NCBI GenBank assembly: GCA_021154985.1
Contig: JAJNQE010000028.1
Span: 1-13,365 of the forward strand
Source: Hydrogenophaga sp.
Lineage (GTDB): Bacteria > Pseudomonadota > Gammaproteobacteria > Burkholderiales > Burkholderiaceae_C
DNA length: 13,365 bases
Direction: 5' to 3'
Positions 7,050-13,365 of the stretch are shown here, piece after piece (positions within the stretch are counted from its first letter, which is position 1; every line of letters starts with the position of its first letter). The position numbers and the translations under genes are program-made. Under the pieces are notes generated by a model. It made no database searches and was not told the origin of the DNA. It saw nothing but the letters and a program-made list of their open reading frames with translations.

Positions 7050-8645
7050 ATGCGCGATCCCATCAAGACAGACCTGGACCTCAAAGTGATCAAGGCGTTG
7101 ACGCTCGAGCGCGTGCCTGTCGGGCACGACGAGAGCGGGAAACTTGTGTATGGAGCCAACCCGAGAAGGCTCTCTGACGGATCCCCCAACCCGGCGTTTC
7201 TGGCGGGCTACATCTTATGGGATAGCAACCGGGCAGCGCCCCCAGGCTTTGGCGTTCGCGTAGCGGGTAAGAAGACGTACGTGCTTCGGCGCAAGGTCAA
7301 CGGACGATCGTTGATGCCCACAGTTGGCAACGTGGCCGATTTCAACCTGCTGGATCAGGCCCGGAAAAAGGCCGCCGACATGGCGCTGGTGCTTTTGGAG
7401 ACCGGAAGAAACCCCAACGAGATCGCTCGGCAGCAGCAAAAAGCTGGACTGACGCTCGGCGAGGCGATGTCACGCTATCGGCATCACTTGGTGACGCGGC
7501 GACAGAAGCCGGCGCGTCAGGCCACTTTGCGAGTCTTTGACCGTGTGGTCAAAAAGCTGACCGCCTGGAGCTGGACTGATCGAGTGGTCAATGAGATCAA
7601 GACAGAGGAAATTGAGCGACGATTCCTGGAAGGATCAGCCCTCAGCGAAGCCAATGAGCAAGCGTTTCGCTGGCCCACGGCCGCCGTTCGTTGGTGCATC
7701 GACAACGAAGCCCTGGCGGCCAGTGCCGAAAGACGCGCCCCCGCCATCTCGGCGAACCCTTTTGACATCCTGACCTTAAACCGCCACTACCGCACCCAGT
7801 CACAGAAAAACCTCGAGCGTGAAGAGCAAGGCAAGCGCAATCCGCTCAAGCCAAGCAGCACACTTGGCCCGTTTCTCGAGGCTGCATGGTCCAAACGCTT
7901 GGTCAATGACAACGAGACCGGCGTTCACTACCTGCTGCTGATGTTGCTATGGGGGTGCCGACAGTCTGAACACGCTGGTTTGTGCTGGGGCGAAATGTTG
8001 CCCGAGCATGGTGAGGGTGAGGGCGAGTCGAGGAAGACAACCAGTCACGTGTGGATTCACGATCATGATTTATACGGTCCATATGTCTTCTTCTACCGAA
8101 CCAAGAATGCTTTGAATCACCGCCTTCCACTGACGCCCATGGTGCTGAACCTCCTTCGGCTGCGCCAGGAATCGGCTGCGCTTGAAACCCAGAGGAGGGG
8201 GTTTGGAGGCAGGTCGCGAGTTTTCGTGTTCCCCGCCCGAAGCAGGTATTCAAAGGCGGGTCATTACACAGACTCGACAGACTTGTTGCGGGCTATCAGG
8301 CAAGAGATCGATGTGGAGAAACTTTCGCGTCACGATCTCAGGCGTTCGTTCGGTGCTGTCATGACCTCAATCGATGTGCCTGAGAGCATCAAGAAAAGGC
8401 TCCTGAATCACGCAGGCACCAACGTGACTGACACCTACACCAAAGCCGAGTGGGCTCTTTTGCGAGAGTGGATGACAAGAATTGAACAAGCCATCCTTGG
8501 CAAGGCCCCCAATGTGTTCAACGCACTCAAGCCCACCGATTGGCCAGTGTTGCCGGCCCCCGAGCCCCACGTGTGTCGTCCGGTCAAGCCCAGGTCTGGG
8601 CGTCCGAAGAAGGTTGCGGAAACACTTCAGTTTGCAGGTGGATAG
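7050..8645 (+). CDS. Tyrosine recombinase / site-specific integrase
   Basis: A 531-residue phage-type integrase. The N-terminal part (about 50-130) resembles the arm-binding region of large integrases (GFGVRVAGKKTYVLRRKVNG, then DARKKA-like and LLETGRNPNE). A core-binding, SAM-like domain follows at about 134-250. The catalytic domain has all expected residues: Arg304 (GCRQSEH), Lys352 (RTKNALNHRLPL), His428 and Arg431 (RHDLRRSF), His454 (LLNHAGTNVT) and the nucleophile Tyr463 (DTYTK). It therefore looks active. The C-terminal tail (about 490-531) is extra and includes PRSGRPKK (514-521), which resembles an AT-hook. The ATG at 7050 is the only start after an in-frame TAG at 7029-7031, and it has no adjacent Shine-Dalgarno. 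It is divergent from mutS and followed after 38 bases by the HTH gene. Base composition is lower in GC than in its left neighbours, consistent with transfer. Confidence 0.93.
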   Translation: MRDPIKTDLDLKVIKALTLERVPVGHDESGKLVYGANPRRLSDGSPNPAFLAGYILWDSNRAAPPGFGVRVAGKKTYVLRRKVNGRSLMPTVGNVADFNLLDQARKKAADMALVLLETGRNPNEIARQQQKAGLTLGEAMSRYRHHLVTRRQKPARQATLRVFDRVVKKLTAWSWTDRVVNEIKTEEIERRFLEGSALSEANEQAFRWPTAAVRWCIDNEALAASAERRAPAISANPFDILTLNRHYRTQSQKNLEREEQGKRNPLKPSSTLGPFLEAAWSKRLVNDNETGVHYLLLMLLWGCRQSEHAGLCWGEMLPEHGEGEGESRKTTSHVWIHDHDLYGPYVFFYRTKNALNHRLPLTPMVLNLLRLRQESAALETQRRGFGGRSRVFVFPARSRYSKAGHYTDSTDLLRAIRQEIDVEKLSRHDLRRSFGAVMTSIDVPESIKKRLLNHAGTNVTDTYTKAEWALLREWMTRIEQAILGKAPNVFNALKPTDWPVLPAPEPHVCRPVKPRSGRPKKVAETLQFAGG

Positions 8646-8683
8646 CCGATAACAACGCGTGCAAACTTTGAGAATCAAATTCC

Positions 8684-9265
8684 ATGAATGCTTCGTCTCG
8701 CCTGTGTGACCTCTCGGATGTGGAGCGTGTGCACCTCCTTCCAGATTCGGTTCCGCTCACCTCATCCGAGGCGGCGCTTTTCCTGCGAATTTCAGTTTCG
8801 ACTTTGGAGCGCATGCGCAGGAACGGCTCTGGTCCCGCTTATTCTCAAAGTGGGGAGGTTGGAGCCAAAGGCAGCAATCAGAAATGCGTCTACCTTAAGG
8901 CGGATCTGCAAGAATATTTGCAGGCCAGGCGGGTCAACAGCTCCATGGAGGCCGCAGTCAGAAAAGGGCAGATGGGGCGCATTCCCGCCCCACGCCCCAT
9001 GTTCCACAAGCTGGAAGACTTGGGTATCAAGCGAGCCTTTCATTTGAATGCGAAAGGGAAGCTTGACGCGGACGTTGAGAGCTTGCCTGTTGACACGGTG
9101 ATCGATCGGATAGGTGGCTGGAACATTGTTTGGATGAATGCGGTTGAGGCCGCAAGCGCCGAATGGACATGGCCTTCCAAGAAAAGAGACTTTGCACAGG
9201 AAGTCATGCCTGTACTGGAACGTACTCTTTCAGCTGTAAATCGATACGAACTGATCGACACATGA
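8684..9265 (+). CDS. AlpA/HTH_17-type DNA-binding protein with unrecognised C-terminal domain
   Basis: A 193-residue protein. Residues about 24-83 form a winged helix-turn-helix of the AlpA/excisionase (HTH_17) kind: LTSSEAALFLRISVSTLERM, then NGSGPAYSQSG and a basic strand KCVYLKADLQEYLQARR. Such proteins act as transcriptional activators or excision factors beside tyrosine recombinases. Residues about 100-190 (PMFHKLEDLG..., DTVIDRIGGWNIVWMNAVEA, then WTWPSKKRDF) are not recognised. They make the protein roughly twice the length of a plain AlpA. The insert GEVGAKGSNQ within the wing is also longer than usual. The ATG at 8684 is 38 bases after the recombinase stop with a weak GAGAA upstream; the pair is probably one transcript. 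Its role as excisionase or regulator of this element is inferred from position. Confidence 0.8.
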   Translation: MNASSRLCDLSDVERVHLLPDSVPLTSSEAALFLRISVSTLERMRRNGSGPAYSQSGEVGAKGSNQKCVYLKADLQEYLQARRVNSSMEAAVRKGQMGRIPAPRPMFHKLEDLGIKRAFHLNAKGKLDADVESLPVDTVIDRIGGWNIVWMNAVEAASAEWTWPSKKRDFAQEVMPVLERTLSAVNRYELIDT

Positions 9266-9524
9266 GCGACCGCCTTCAGCTCCCTTGAACCCGGCCGGTG
9301 AGATCAAGGTGCAGACCGACGAGTCGGGAAAAATTCACGCACAGCACCCAGATGGCGCTCTGCGCAGGTTAGGCCACGGGCACCTTGGTCGATTCGGTAG
9401 AAGTGGGTTTGGGGACGGGTTGTCGAGATCATCGTCGCCACCAACTGACCTGCCCCCCGCCGCCCGTTGCAGAAGTTCAGCCTGCCAATGTCCGAAATCA
9501 GTATGTAGCGACTTCGCATGTTGA
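9262..9524 (+). pseudogene. Possible decayed third gene of the recombinase/HTH module
   Basis: An ATG at 9262 overlaps the HTH gene stop as ATGA, the arrangement expected for a coupled third gene. It reads only MSDRLQLP before a TGA at 9286-9288. Restoring a single T in the run at 9284-9286 would continue the frame as LNPAGEIKVQTDESGKIHAQ and then HPDGALRRLG. That stretch looks like a structured hydrophilic protein. Beyond about 9400 the translation becomes Ser/Pro/Arg-rich and unconvincing, ending at 9524. I do not recognise a family. A frameshifted and truncated gene is one reading; chance is the other. Confidence 0.2.
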
Positions 9525-9601
9525 TAGATCGGCGCCAATAATCGTTTTGCACCAGCAGCACGCGTGCTGCGCCGGCGGTTGAGCAATAACTTTCAACACC
9601 G
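9266..9601. other. About 340-base region without a convincing gene, between convergent HTH and hybrid kinase genes
   Basis: The only structures I can point to are the possible decayed reading frame at its left end and the perfect 16-base palindrome at 9555-9570. A leftward frame through it contains ARVLLVQNDYWRR, which faintly recalls the start of a receiver domain (LLVEND). The continuation lacks the other receiver residues, so I do not annotate it. Neither flanking gene has an obvious terminator with a T-run here. The region could be a junction between two formerly separate pieces of DNA. Confidence 0.5.
9555..9570. repeat. Perfect 16-base palindrome GCAGCACGCGTGCTGC
   Basis: The sequence is identical to its reverse complement over 16 bases with no loop. 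It lies 31 bases beyond the stop codon of the hybrid kinase. It could be a dimer-binding operator or part of a bidirectional stem, but no T-run follows on either strand, so a standard intrinsic terminator is not supported. Confidence 0.5.
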
Positions 9602-12496
9602 TCATGTGTGATCCACATTGAATGACTGCTCGAAAGGTTGGGGGTGAACTGATCGCTCAGGCTGCTGCAGCTTGTTGATGAGAAGGGCGTGGGCAGCATT
9701 GAAGTGCATGTCGTCCATGTTGCGAAGCATGCCACTTGCACCTTCTTTCCCCATCAGCCCAATCAGTTCGTCTTTCAGTGATGCAGCGAAATCGAGGGCA
9801 TCTAAGTCGTGCTTTTCCAGCATATCTGCCAGCAGTTTGAGTTGGTATCTCCCGGCAGGTGTCAAGGTAAATTCTGTTGACTGAGTGTTCTCTGACGACA
9901 CATGAGTACAGCAAAGGTTAGCTACCTGAACCAGTAGTTCATCAAGAACATTTGCTACCAAACGAACGGCATGGGCCGGCGTCATGGACGCTTGTTGAAT
10001 GGCTCTTTCGGCTTGTTCGGCCACCGCGGCCAGTTTCGTGGCTCCGAGCACGCCCGCTCTGCCGCGCAACTTGTGCAGGCTCCCACTCAAGCCGATGCTG
10101 ATCTCCGCATCCTCCCGACGCGCAATAGCCATCCAGGTCGTACTCCAGGTCGAGTAGTTCTTTTGCGTGAGGGTGAGCAGCTTCCTGAAAAGCACCACAT
10201 TGTTGCTTGAATAGGTCATGGCCAGTGCCTTGTCAATGCCCGTGATTTCAGGCCAGGGCTGGGACTCGGAGCTGACCGCAGGAGTGTCTCCCTGATCGCT
10301 CGGCACCAGCGCCACTGGGGGGACCCGACCTCGCCGAAGGCCGATCCTGCTGCGCAACACTTTCACCACTTCCAGGGGCTCCAGCGGCTTGGTGAGGAAG
10401 TCGTCCATACCTGCGGCGGCAGCGCGAAGGCGCTCACTTTCCAGCGCGCCTGCGGTGAGCGCGATCACGGGCAGGCTTTCGAACGCAACATGGGATTTGA
10501 TGAGGCGGGTCGCGGCCAAGCCATCCAGCACCGGCATCTGCACGTCCATGAGCATGGCATCCACTGCGGCGGGGTTGCACAACAACCAGTCGACCGCCTC
10601 CTGACCATTGCTGCACGTATGGCATTCAGCCCCCTGCAACTGGAGCAGTGACACAGCGATTTCCAAGTTGATGTCGCTATCATCCACCACCAGCACGCGC
10701 GCACCCTCCAGCCAACGAACGCTTCCGTCAATTCCTCGGGTGTAACGAATCAACCGATCTTGTTGGTCCTCTCCCAGTGCCATGGCTCCGATAACCGCAT
10801 TGAAGATGGCGGAAGTCTCCACCGACTTTCCCACGGCGCTGTGGGGAGGCAGCGCAAGCAACTCCATCGACGCCAGCTCCTGCACATCGCCCATGACGAT
10901 GGCAGGCAACTCAAGGCCTTGGCCCAGGCGGGCCTTGACGACATCACGAAGCTTTTCAGCTCCTTGTACACCCAAGGCAGCATCCATGAGCACGACGTCT
11001 GGCTCTCCCGACTCCCCCGCCAGTGGCCTGAAACACACCCACCCCAATGCGTAGAGGCGACGTCGCATGTCTTGCCACAGGTCCTCGTCTGCACACAGCA
11101 TCGCCACTTGGATCGGACGACTTGCCCGCACAGCCTTGGCAACCGCATGCTCGTCGGCCTTGAGCAGTGGCAGAGTGATCGAGAATTCACTGCCCACGCC
11201 CACCGTGCTGCTGACCTCGGCATCACCACCCATCATCCGCGCCAGATTTCGGACGATGGAGAGCCCCAGTCCCGTACCGCCAAACTGCCGGGTGGTGCTT
11301 TCGTCGGCTTGCACAAACGGTGTGAAGAGGCGCCCGATCGCATCCTGTGGAACACCCACGCCGCTGTCCCGCACCGCCAAAACCAACGTGGGCTGTGGGC
11401 CATCCTTTCGCACATGCGCTGACAGGATCACTGCGCCGGCCGACGTGAACTTGATCGCATTGCCCAGCAGGTTGCTGAGCACTTGCCGCAAGCGAAAGCG
11501 GTCCCCGACGATCCACTGGGGAACCTCGCCCTTGGTGTCCAGTGTGAGCTCCAAGCCCTTGGCTTGCGCCACAGGACCATGGATGTCCAACAACTCGTCA
11601 AATAACCCGCGCAGCTGTAAAGGCTGCACATTAAGCGCCATCTCTCCAGCCTCGATCTTGGCCAGGTCCAGCACGTCGTTGATGATGTCCATCAACGTAT
11701 GTCCTGCCCGATCAGCCTTGCGGAGCAGCCTGCTCTGGGCGGGCTTGAGGTCCGTCTCCTGCAGCATTCTGTGCATGCCCAGCACCGCACTCAAGGGCGT
11801 GCGGATCTCATGGCTCATGTTCGCCAGAAACGCGCTCTTTGCCAGGCTGGCCTGCTCGGCTTGTCTGGTTCGCAGTTGCAGCTCCCCGTGGGCTGTTTCG
11901 AGTTGCTGCTGCGCCTTTTTGGATTCGGAGATGTCAAATGCCAGCACATAAAAACCCTGCACAGCTCCATTCCGGATGTCCGGCAGATAGCGAGTCAGGG
12001 AATGCCGAGTTGGGCCGCCTGCCGGATCCGGTATCTCACGCTCGAAGGTCTGCTCCTTGCCAGCCAGCGCGCCCTCCAGGAAGACACGGTTTTTTTCCAT
12101 AAACGCCGGCCCCAGCAAGGCCTGCATGGACTTCCCCGGCATGGAGCTGGGATCAAGGCCGAACCAGACCCGGAGGGCATGGTTGGCGAAACGGCAGATC
12201 AGGTTCTGGTCCCAGTACCCGATCATGGAAGGCATGGCATCCATGATTCGACGCAAATCGGCTTGAGCCGCCTCCAGGGCTCTGGTGCGCTCTTGCAAAC
12301 CTTGAGCCATAGCGTCAAAGCGACTGGCCAGGCTGCCCAACTCGTCACGCGAGCGGTAACCGGAGCGCGCGCCCAGGTCGCCCGACTCGATGGCGGCCGA
12401 CGCATTTTCAACCGAACCCAGCGGATGCAAAACCCTTCGCAGCACGATAGCCGCAACCCCCAGGGTGAGCAGGAGGAATGTCGATGGAAACAGCAT
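9602..12496 (-). CDS. Hybrid sensor histidine kinase (HAMP-PAS-HisKA-HATPase-REC-REC-HPt), 5' end removed by an IS
   Basis: A 964-residue phosphorelay kinase of the BarA/tripartite type. The remaining N-terminus is a single membrane helix (about 2-20), followed by HAMP (21-72), PAS (about 83-195), and HisKA with His229 (MSHEIRTPLSAVLGM). The ATPase domain has an N box (NLLGNAIKFT), G1 (DSGVGVP) and G2 (GTGLGLSI). The first receiver (about 461-575) is divergent, keeping Asp505 and Lys557 but not the usual Thr. The second (about 599-718) is canonical: Asp605/606, Asp651, Thr681, Lys703. The HPt domain places His808 in SLHKLRGRAG. The expected relay is His229 to Asp651 to His808. The protein starts directly at the second membrane helix, so the first helix and the periplasmic sensor are missing. 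The frame stays open upstream (HRIETQERRYS) to the IS end near 12536, so the gene was probably longer. ATG 12496 could be a restart. Confidence 0.88.
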   Translation of the reverse strand: MLFPSTFLLLTLGVAAIVLRRVLHPLGSVENASAAIESGDLGARSGYRSRDELGSLASRFDAMAQGLQERTRALEAAQADLRRIMDAMPSMIGYWDQNLICRFANHALRVWFGLDPSSMPGKSMQALLGPAFMEKNRVFLEGALAGKEQTFEREIPDPAGGPTRHSLTRYLPDIRNGAVQGFYVLAFDISESKKAQQQLETAHGELQLRTRQAEQASLAKSAFLANMSHEIRTPLSAVLGMHRMLQETDLKPAQSRLLRKADRAGHTLMDIINDVLDLAKIEAGEMALNVQPLQLRGLFDELLDIHGPVAQAKGLELTLDTKGEVPQWIVGDRFRLRQVLSNLLGNAIKFTSAGAVILSAHVRKDGPQPTLVLAVRDSGVGVPQDAIGRLFTPFVQADESTTRQFGGTGLGLSIVRNLARMMGGDAEVSSTVGVGSEFSITLPLLKADEHAVAKAVRASRPIQVAMLCADEDLWQDMRRRLYALGWVCFRPLAGESGEPDVVLMDAALGVQGAEKLRDVVKARLGQGLELPAIVMGDVQELASMELLALPPHSAVGKSVETSAIFNAVIGAMALGEDQQDRLIRYTRGIDGSVRWLEGARVLVVDDSDINLEIAVSLLQLQGAECHTCSNGQEAVDWLLCNPAAVDAMLMDVQMPVLDGLAATRLIKSHVAFESLPVIALTAGALESERLRAAAAGMDDFLTKPLEPLEVVKVLRSRIGLRRGRVPPVALVPSDQGDTPAVSSESQPWPEITGIDKALAMTYSSNNVVLFRKLLTLTQKNYSTWSTTWMAIARREDAEISIGLSGSLHKLRGRAGVLGATKLAAVAEQAERAIQQASMTPAHAVRLVANVLDELLVQVANLCCTHVSSENTQSTEFTLTPAGRYQLKLLADMLEKHDLDALDFAASLKDELIGLMGKEGASGMLRNMDDMHFNAAHALLINKLQQPERSVHPQPFEQSFNVDHT

Positions 12497-12508
12497 GGAG
12501 TAACGCCG

Positions 12509-12513
12509 CTCCT
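12509..12513 (-). promoter_or_regulatory. AGGAG ribosome-binding-like site before ATG 12496
   Basis: AGGAG on the leftward strand lies 12 bases before the ATG at 12496. This spacing is longer than ideal but usable. It is probably internal coding sequence of the original kinase (codons for Gln-Glu-Arg), yet it could now allow translation of the truncated protein after the IS insertion. Confidence 0.3.
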
Positions 12514-12535
12514 GCGTTTCAATGCGATGACGGGT

Positions 12536-12562
12536 TGAACCGCCCCGGGTTTCGTGGAGGCC
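12536..12562. repeat. IS3-family terminal inverted repeat
   Basis: TGAACCGCCCCGGGTTTCGT and the following GGAGGCC form the IS terminus on the transposase 3' side. The stop codon of the transposase is 13 bases inside the end of this block. The partner repeat lies outside the window, so the exact repeat length cannot be measured here. Confidence 0.65.
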
Positions 12563-12574
12563 GGTTGGTTTAAG

Positions 12575-13365
12575 TCAGGCAGTGGTTGCCGCCTGATTGG
12601 CGAGATGCCGGTAGTAGTTTGCCTCAGCCTCGGCCGGAGGTATGTAGCCGATGGGTTCCAGCAGCCTGTGGTGGTTGAACCAGGACACCCATTCCAGGGT
12701 GGCCAGCTCCACCGATTCCTTGGTCTTCCAAGGCGCTCGCCGGTGGATCAGCTCGGCCTTGTACAAGCCGTTGATGGTCTCGGCCAGCGCGTTGTCGTAG
12801 CTGTCGCCCTTGCTGCCCACTGAAGGCTCGATGCCAGCCTCGGCCAGTCGCTCGCTGTAGCGGATGCTGACGTAGTGCGATCCCCGGTCGGAGTGACAAA
12901 CCAGGCTGCCATCGCGCTCGGGCTGCCTGGCATACAGCGCCTGCTCAAGTGCATCGAGCACGAAGTCCGTTCGCATCGAACTGCTCACGCGCCAACCCAC
13001 GATGCGTCGGGCATACACGTCGATCACAAAGGCCACGTACTGCCAGCCCTGCCAGGTCGATACGTAGGTGAAGTCAGAGACCCAAAGCTGGTTGGGCCGA
13101 TCGGCCTTGAAGACCCGGTTGACCCGGTCCAGCGGGCATGGTGCCTTGCCATCACTGACGGTGGTGCGCACCACCTTGCCACGGCGCACACCCTGCAAGC
13201 CCAGGCGCTTCATCAAGCGTTCAACCGTGCAGCGGGCAATGGAGATGCCCTCTCGGTTGAGCTGCTTCCAGACCTTGTCGGCACCGTAGACCTGCATGTT
13301 GGCTCGCCACACGCGTTCGATGTGAGGAGCCAAGGCACCATCACGCTGAGCGCGCTGACATCGCA
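12575..13365 (-). CDS. IS3-family transposase OrfB (5' end outside window)
   Basis: The catalytic subunit of an IS3-family transposase, which cuts and joins IS ends. The frame is open through the right edge; a TTG at 13333 is only an internal codon, since the upstream residues RCQRAQRDGA continue the same protein. Visible parts are an HTH_21 region (VYGADKVWKQLNREGISIAR), then the rve integrase core with DD(35)E: WVSDFTYV, CHSDRGSHY and NALAETINGLYK, with 35 residues between the second Asp and the Glu. The protein ends WFNHHRLLEPIGYIPPAEAE, then a short tail, typical of the IS3 group. No frameshift or missing catalytic residue is seen in this part, so the element may still be active if orfA is intact. 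Confidence 0.93.
   Translation of the reverse strand, partial: RCQRAQRDGALAPHIERVWRANMQVYGADKVWKQLNREGISIARCTVERLMKRLGLQGVRRGKVVRTTVSDGKAPCPLDRVNRVFKADRPNQLWVSDFTYVSTWQGWQYVAFVIDVYARRIVGWRVSSSMRTDFVLDALEQALYARQPERDGSLVCHSDRGSHYVSIRYSERLAEAGIEPSVGSKGDSYDNALAETINGLYKAELIHRRAPWKTKESVELATLEWVSWFNHHRLLEPIGYIPPAEAEANYYRHLANQAATTA

Larger units (their letters stand above)
12536..13365 (-). mobile_element. IS3-family insertion sequence, transposase 3' end and terminus (continues past right edge)
   Basis: The element starts at about 12536 with TGAACCGCCCCGGGTTTCGT, a terminus beginning TG as expected for IS3-family elements; it recalls the IS3 group (IS3411-like) ends. The leftward OrfB transposase fills the rest of the window. 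The other terminus, orfA and the programmed frameshift site lie beyond 13365. The target duplication, normally 3-4 bases, would end at 12535 (GGT if three bases). The insertion interrupts the hybrid kinase gene. Confidence 0.85.

Noticed and set aside
9436..9450. CTGACCTGCCCCCC as a leftover insertion-sequence terminus
   Set aside because: It vaguely resembles IS3-type ends, but no partner end, target duplication or transposase fragment lies nearby.
9334..9600. Leftward frame with ARVLLVQNDYWRR as a response-regulator remnant
   Set aside because: Only the first beta strand resembles a receiver; no phosphoacceptor Asp, Thr or Lys region follows in any frame.
9598..9604. A third ACCGTCA at the hybrid kinase stop codon, as a possible right att copy matching 6861 and 6891
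   Set aside because: Only seven bases match and the same seven-mer also occurs inside anbu at 3953-3959, so chance is sufficient.
1..13365. CRISPR arrays, tRNA or rRNA genes, riboswitches
   Set aside because: No regularly spaced repeat series, cloverleaf with CCA-type end, or recognisable riboswitch core was seen on either strand.

Overview
The window looks like GC-rich chromosomal DNA from a betaproteobacterium, most probably Burkholderiales/Comamonadaceae. I infer this from the strong GC bias at third codon positions, the MutS protein type, and a proteasome-like Anbu gene beside mutS. No rRNA or tRNA is present to confirm it. The window has a housekeeping left half and a mobile or accessory right half.

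Left half (1-6828). The 3' end of a MacB-type ABC transporter permease gene (1-456, +) converges on a membrane-bound PAS-PAS sensor histidine kinase (470-2392, -). Behind it lies a tight leftward operon: mutS (4168-6828), anbu (proteasome-type protease, 3344-4171) and an alpha/beta-hydrolase (2493-3341). mutS and anbu overlap by ATGA, and anbu and the hydrolase are 2 bases apart. All appear intact. The roughly 100-base gap before the kinase carries two palindromes and a possible kinase promoter.

Junction (6829-7049). Upstream of mutS the base composition drops sharply (20 of 60 bases are G or C at 6961-7020). Short direct and inverted repeats cluster here. It lies between mutS and a divergent tyrosine recombinase, and I read it as the probable left end, and possibly the attachment and regulatory region, of an integrated element.

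Right half (7050-13365). A complete-looking tyrosine recombinase (7050-8645, +) is followed by an AlpA/HTH_17-type DNA-binding protein with an unrecognised C-terminal half (8684-9265, +). After that comes what may be a decayed third reading frame with an ATGA start overlap. About 340 bases without a convincing gene follow, containing a perfect 16-base palindrome. Facing the recombinase module is a large hybrid histidine kinase (9602-12496, -) with HAMP, PAS, HisKA, HATPase, two receiver domains and an HPt domain. Its 5' part is missing: an IS3-family insertion sequence begins at about 12536 and runs off the right edge, with its DDE transposase read leftward. The kinase frame stays open up to the IS boundary, which indicates that the IS interrupted the gene between the sensory part and the final membrane helix.

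The most interesting points are the IS-truncated phosphorelay kinase with a possible restart site, the recombinase/HTH module and its repeat-rich junction beside mutS, and the mutS-anbu-hydrolase operon, which puts the poorly understood bacterial proteasome homologue beside mismatch repair.
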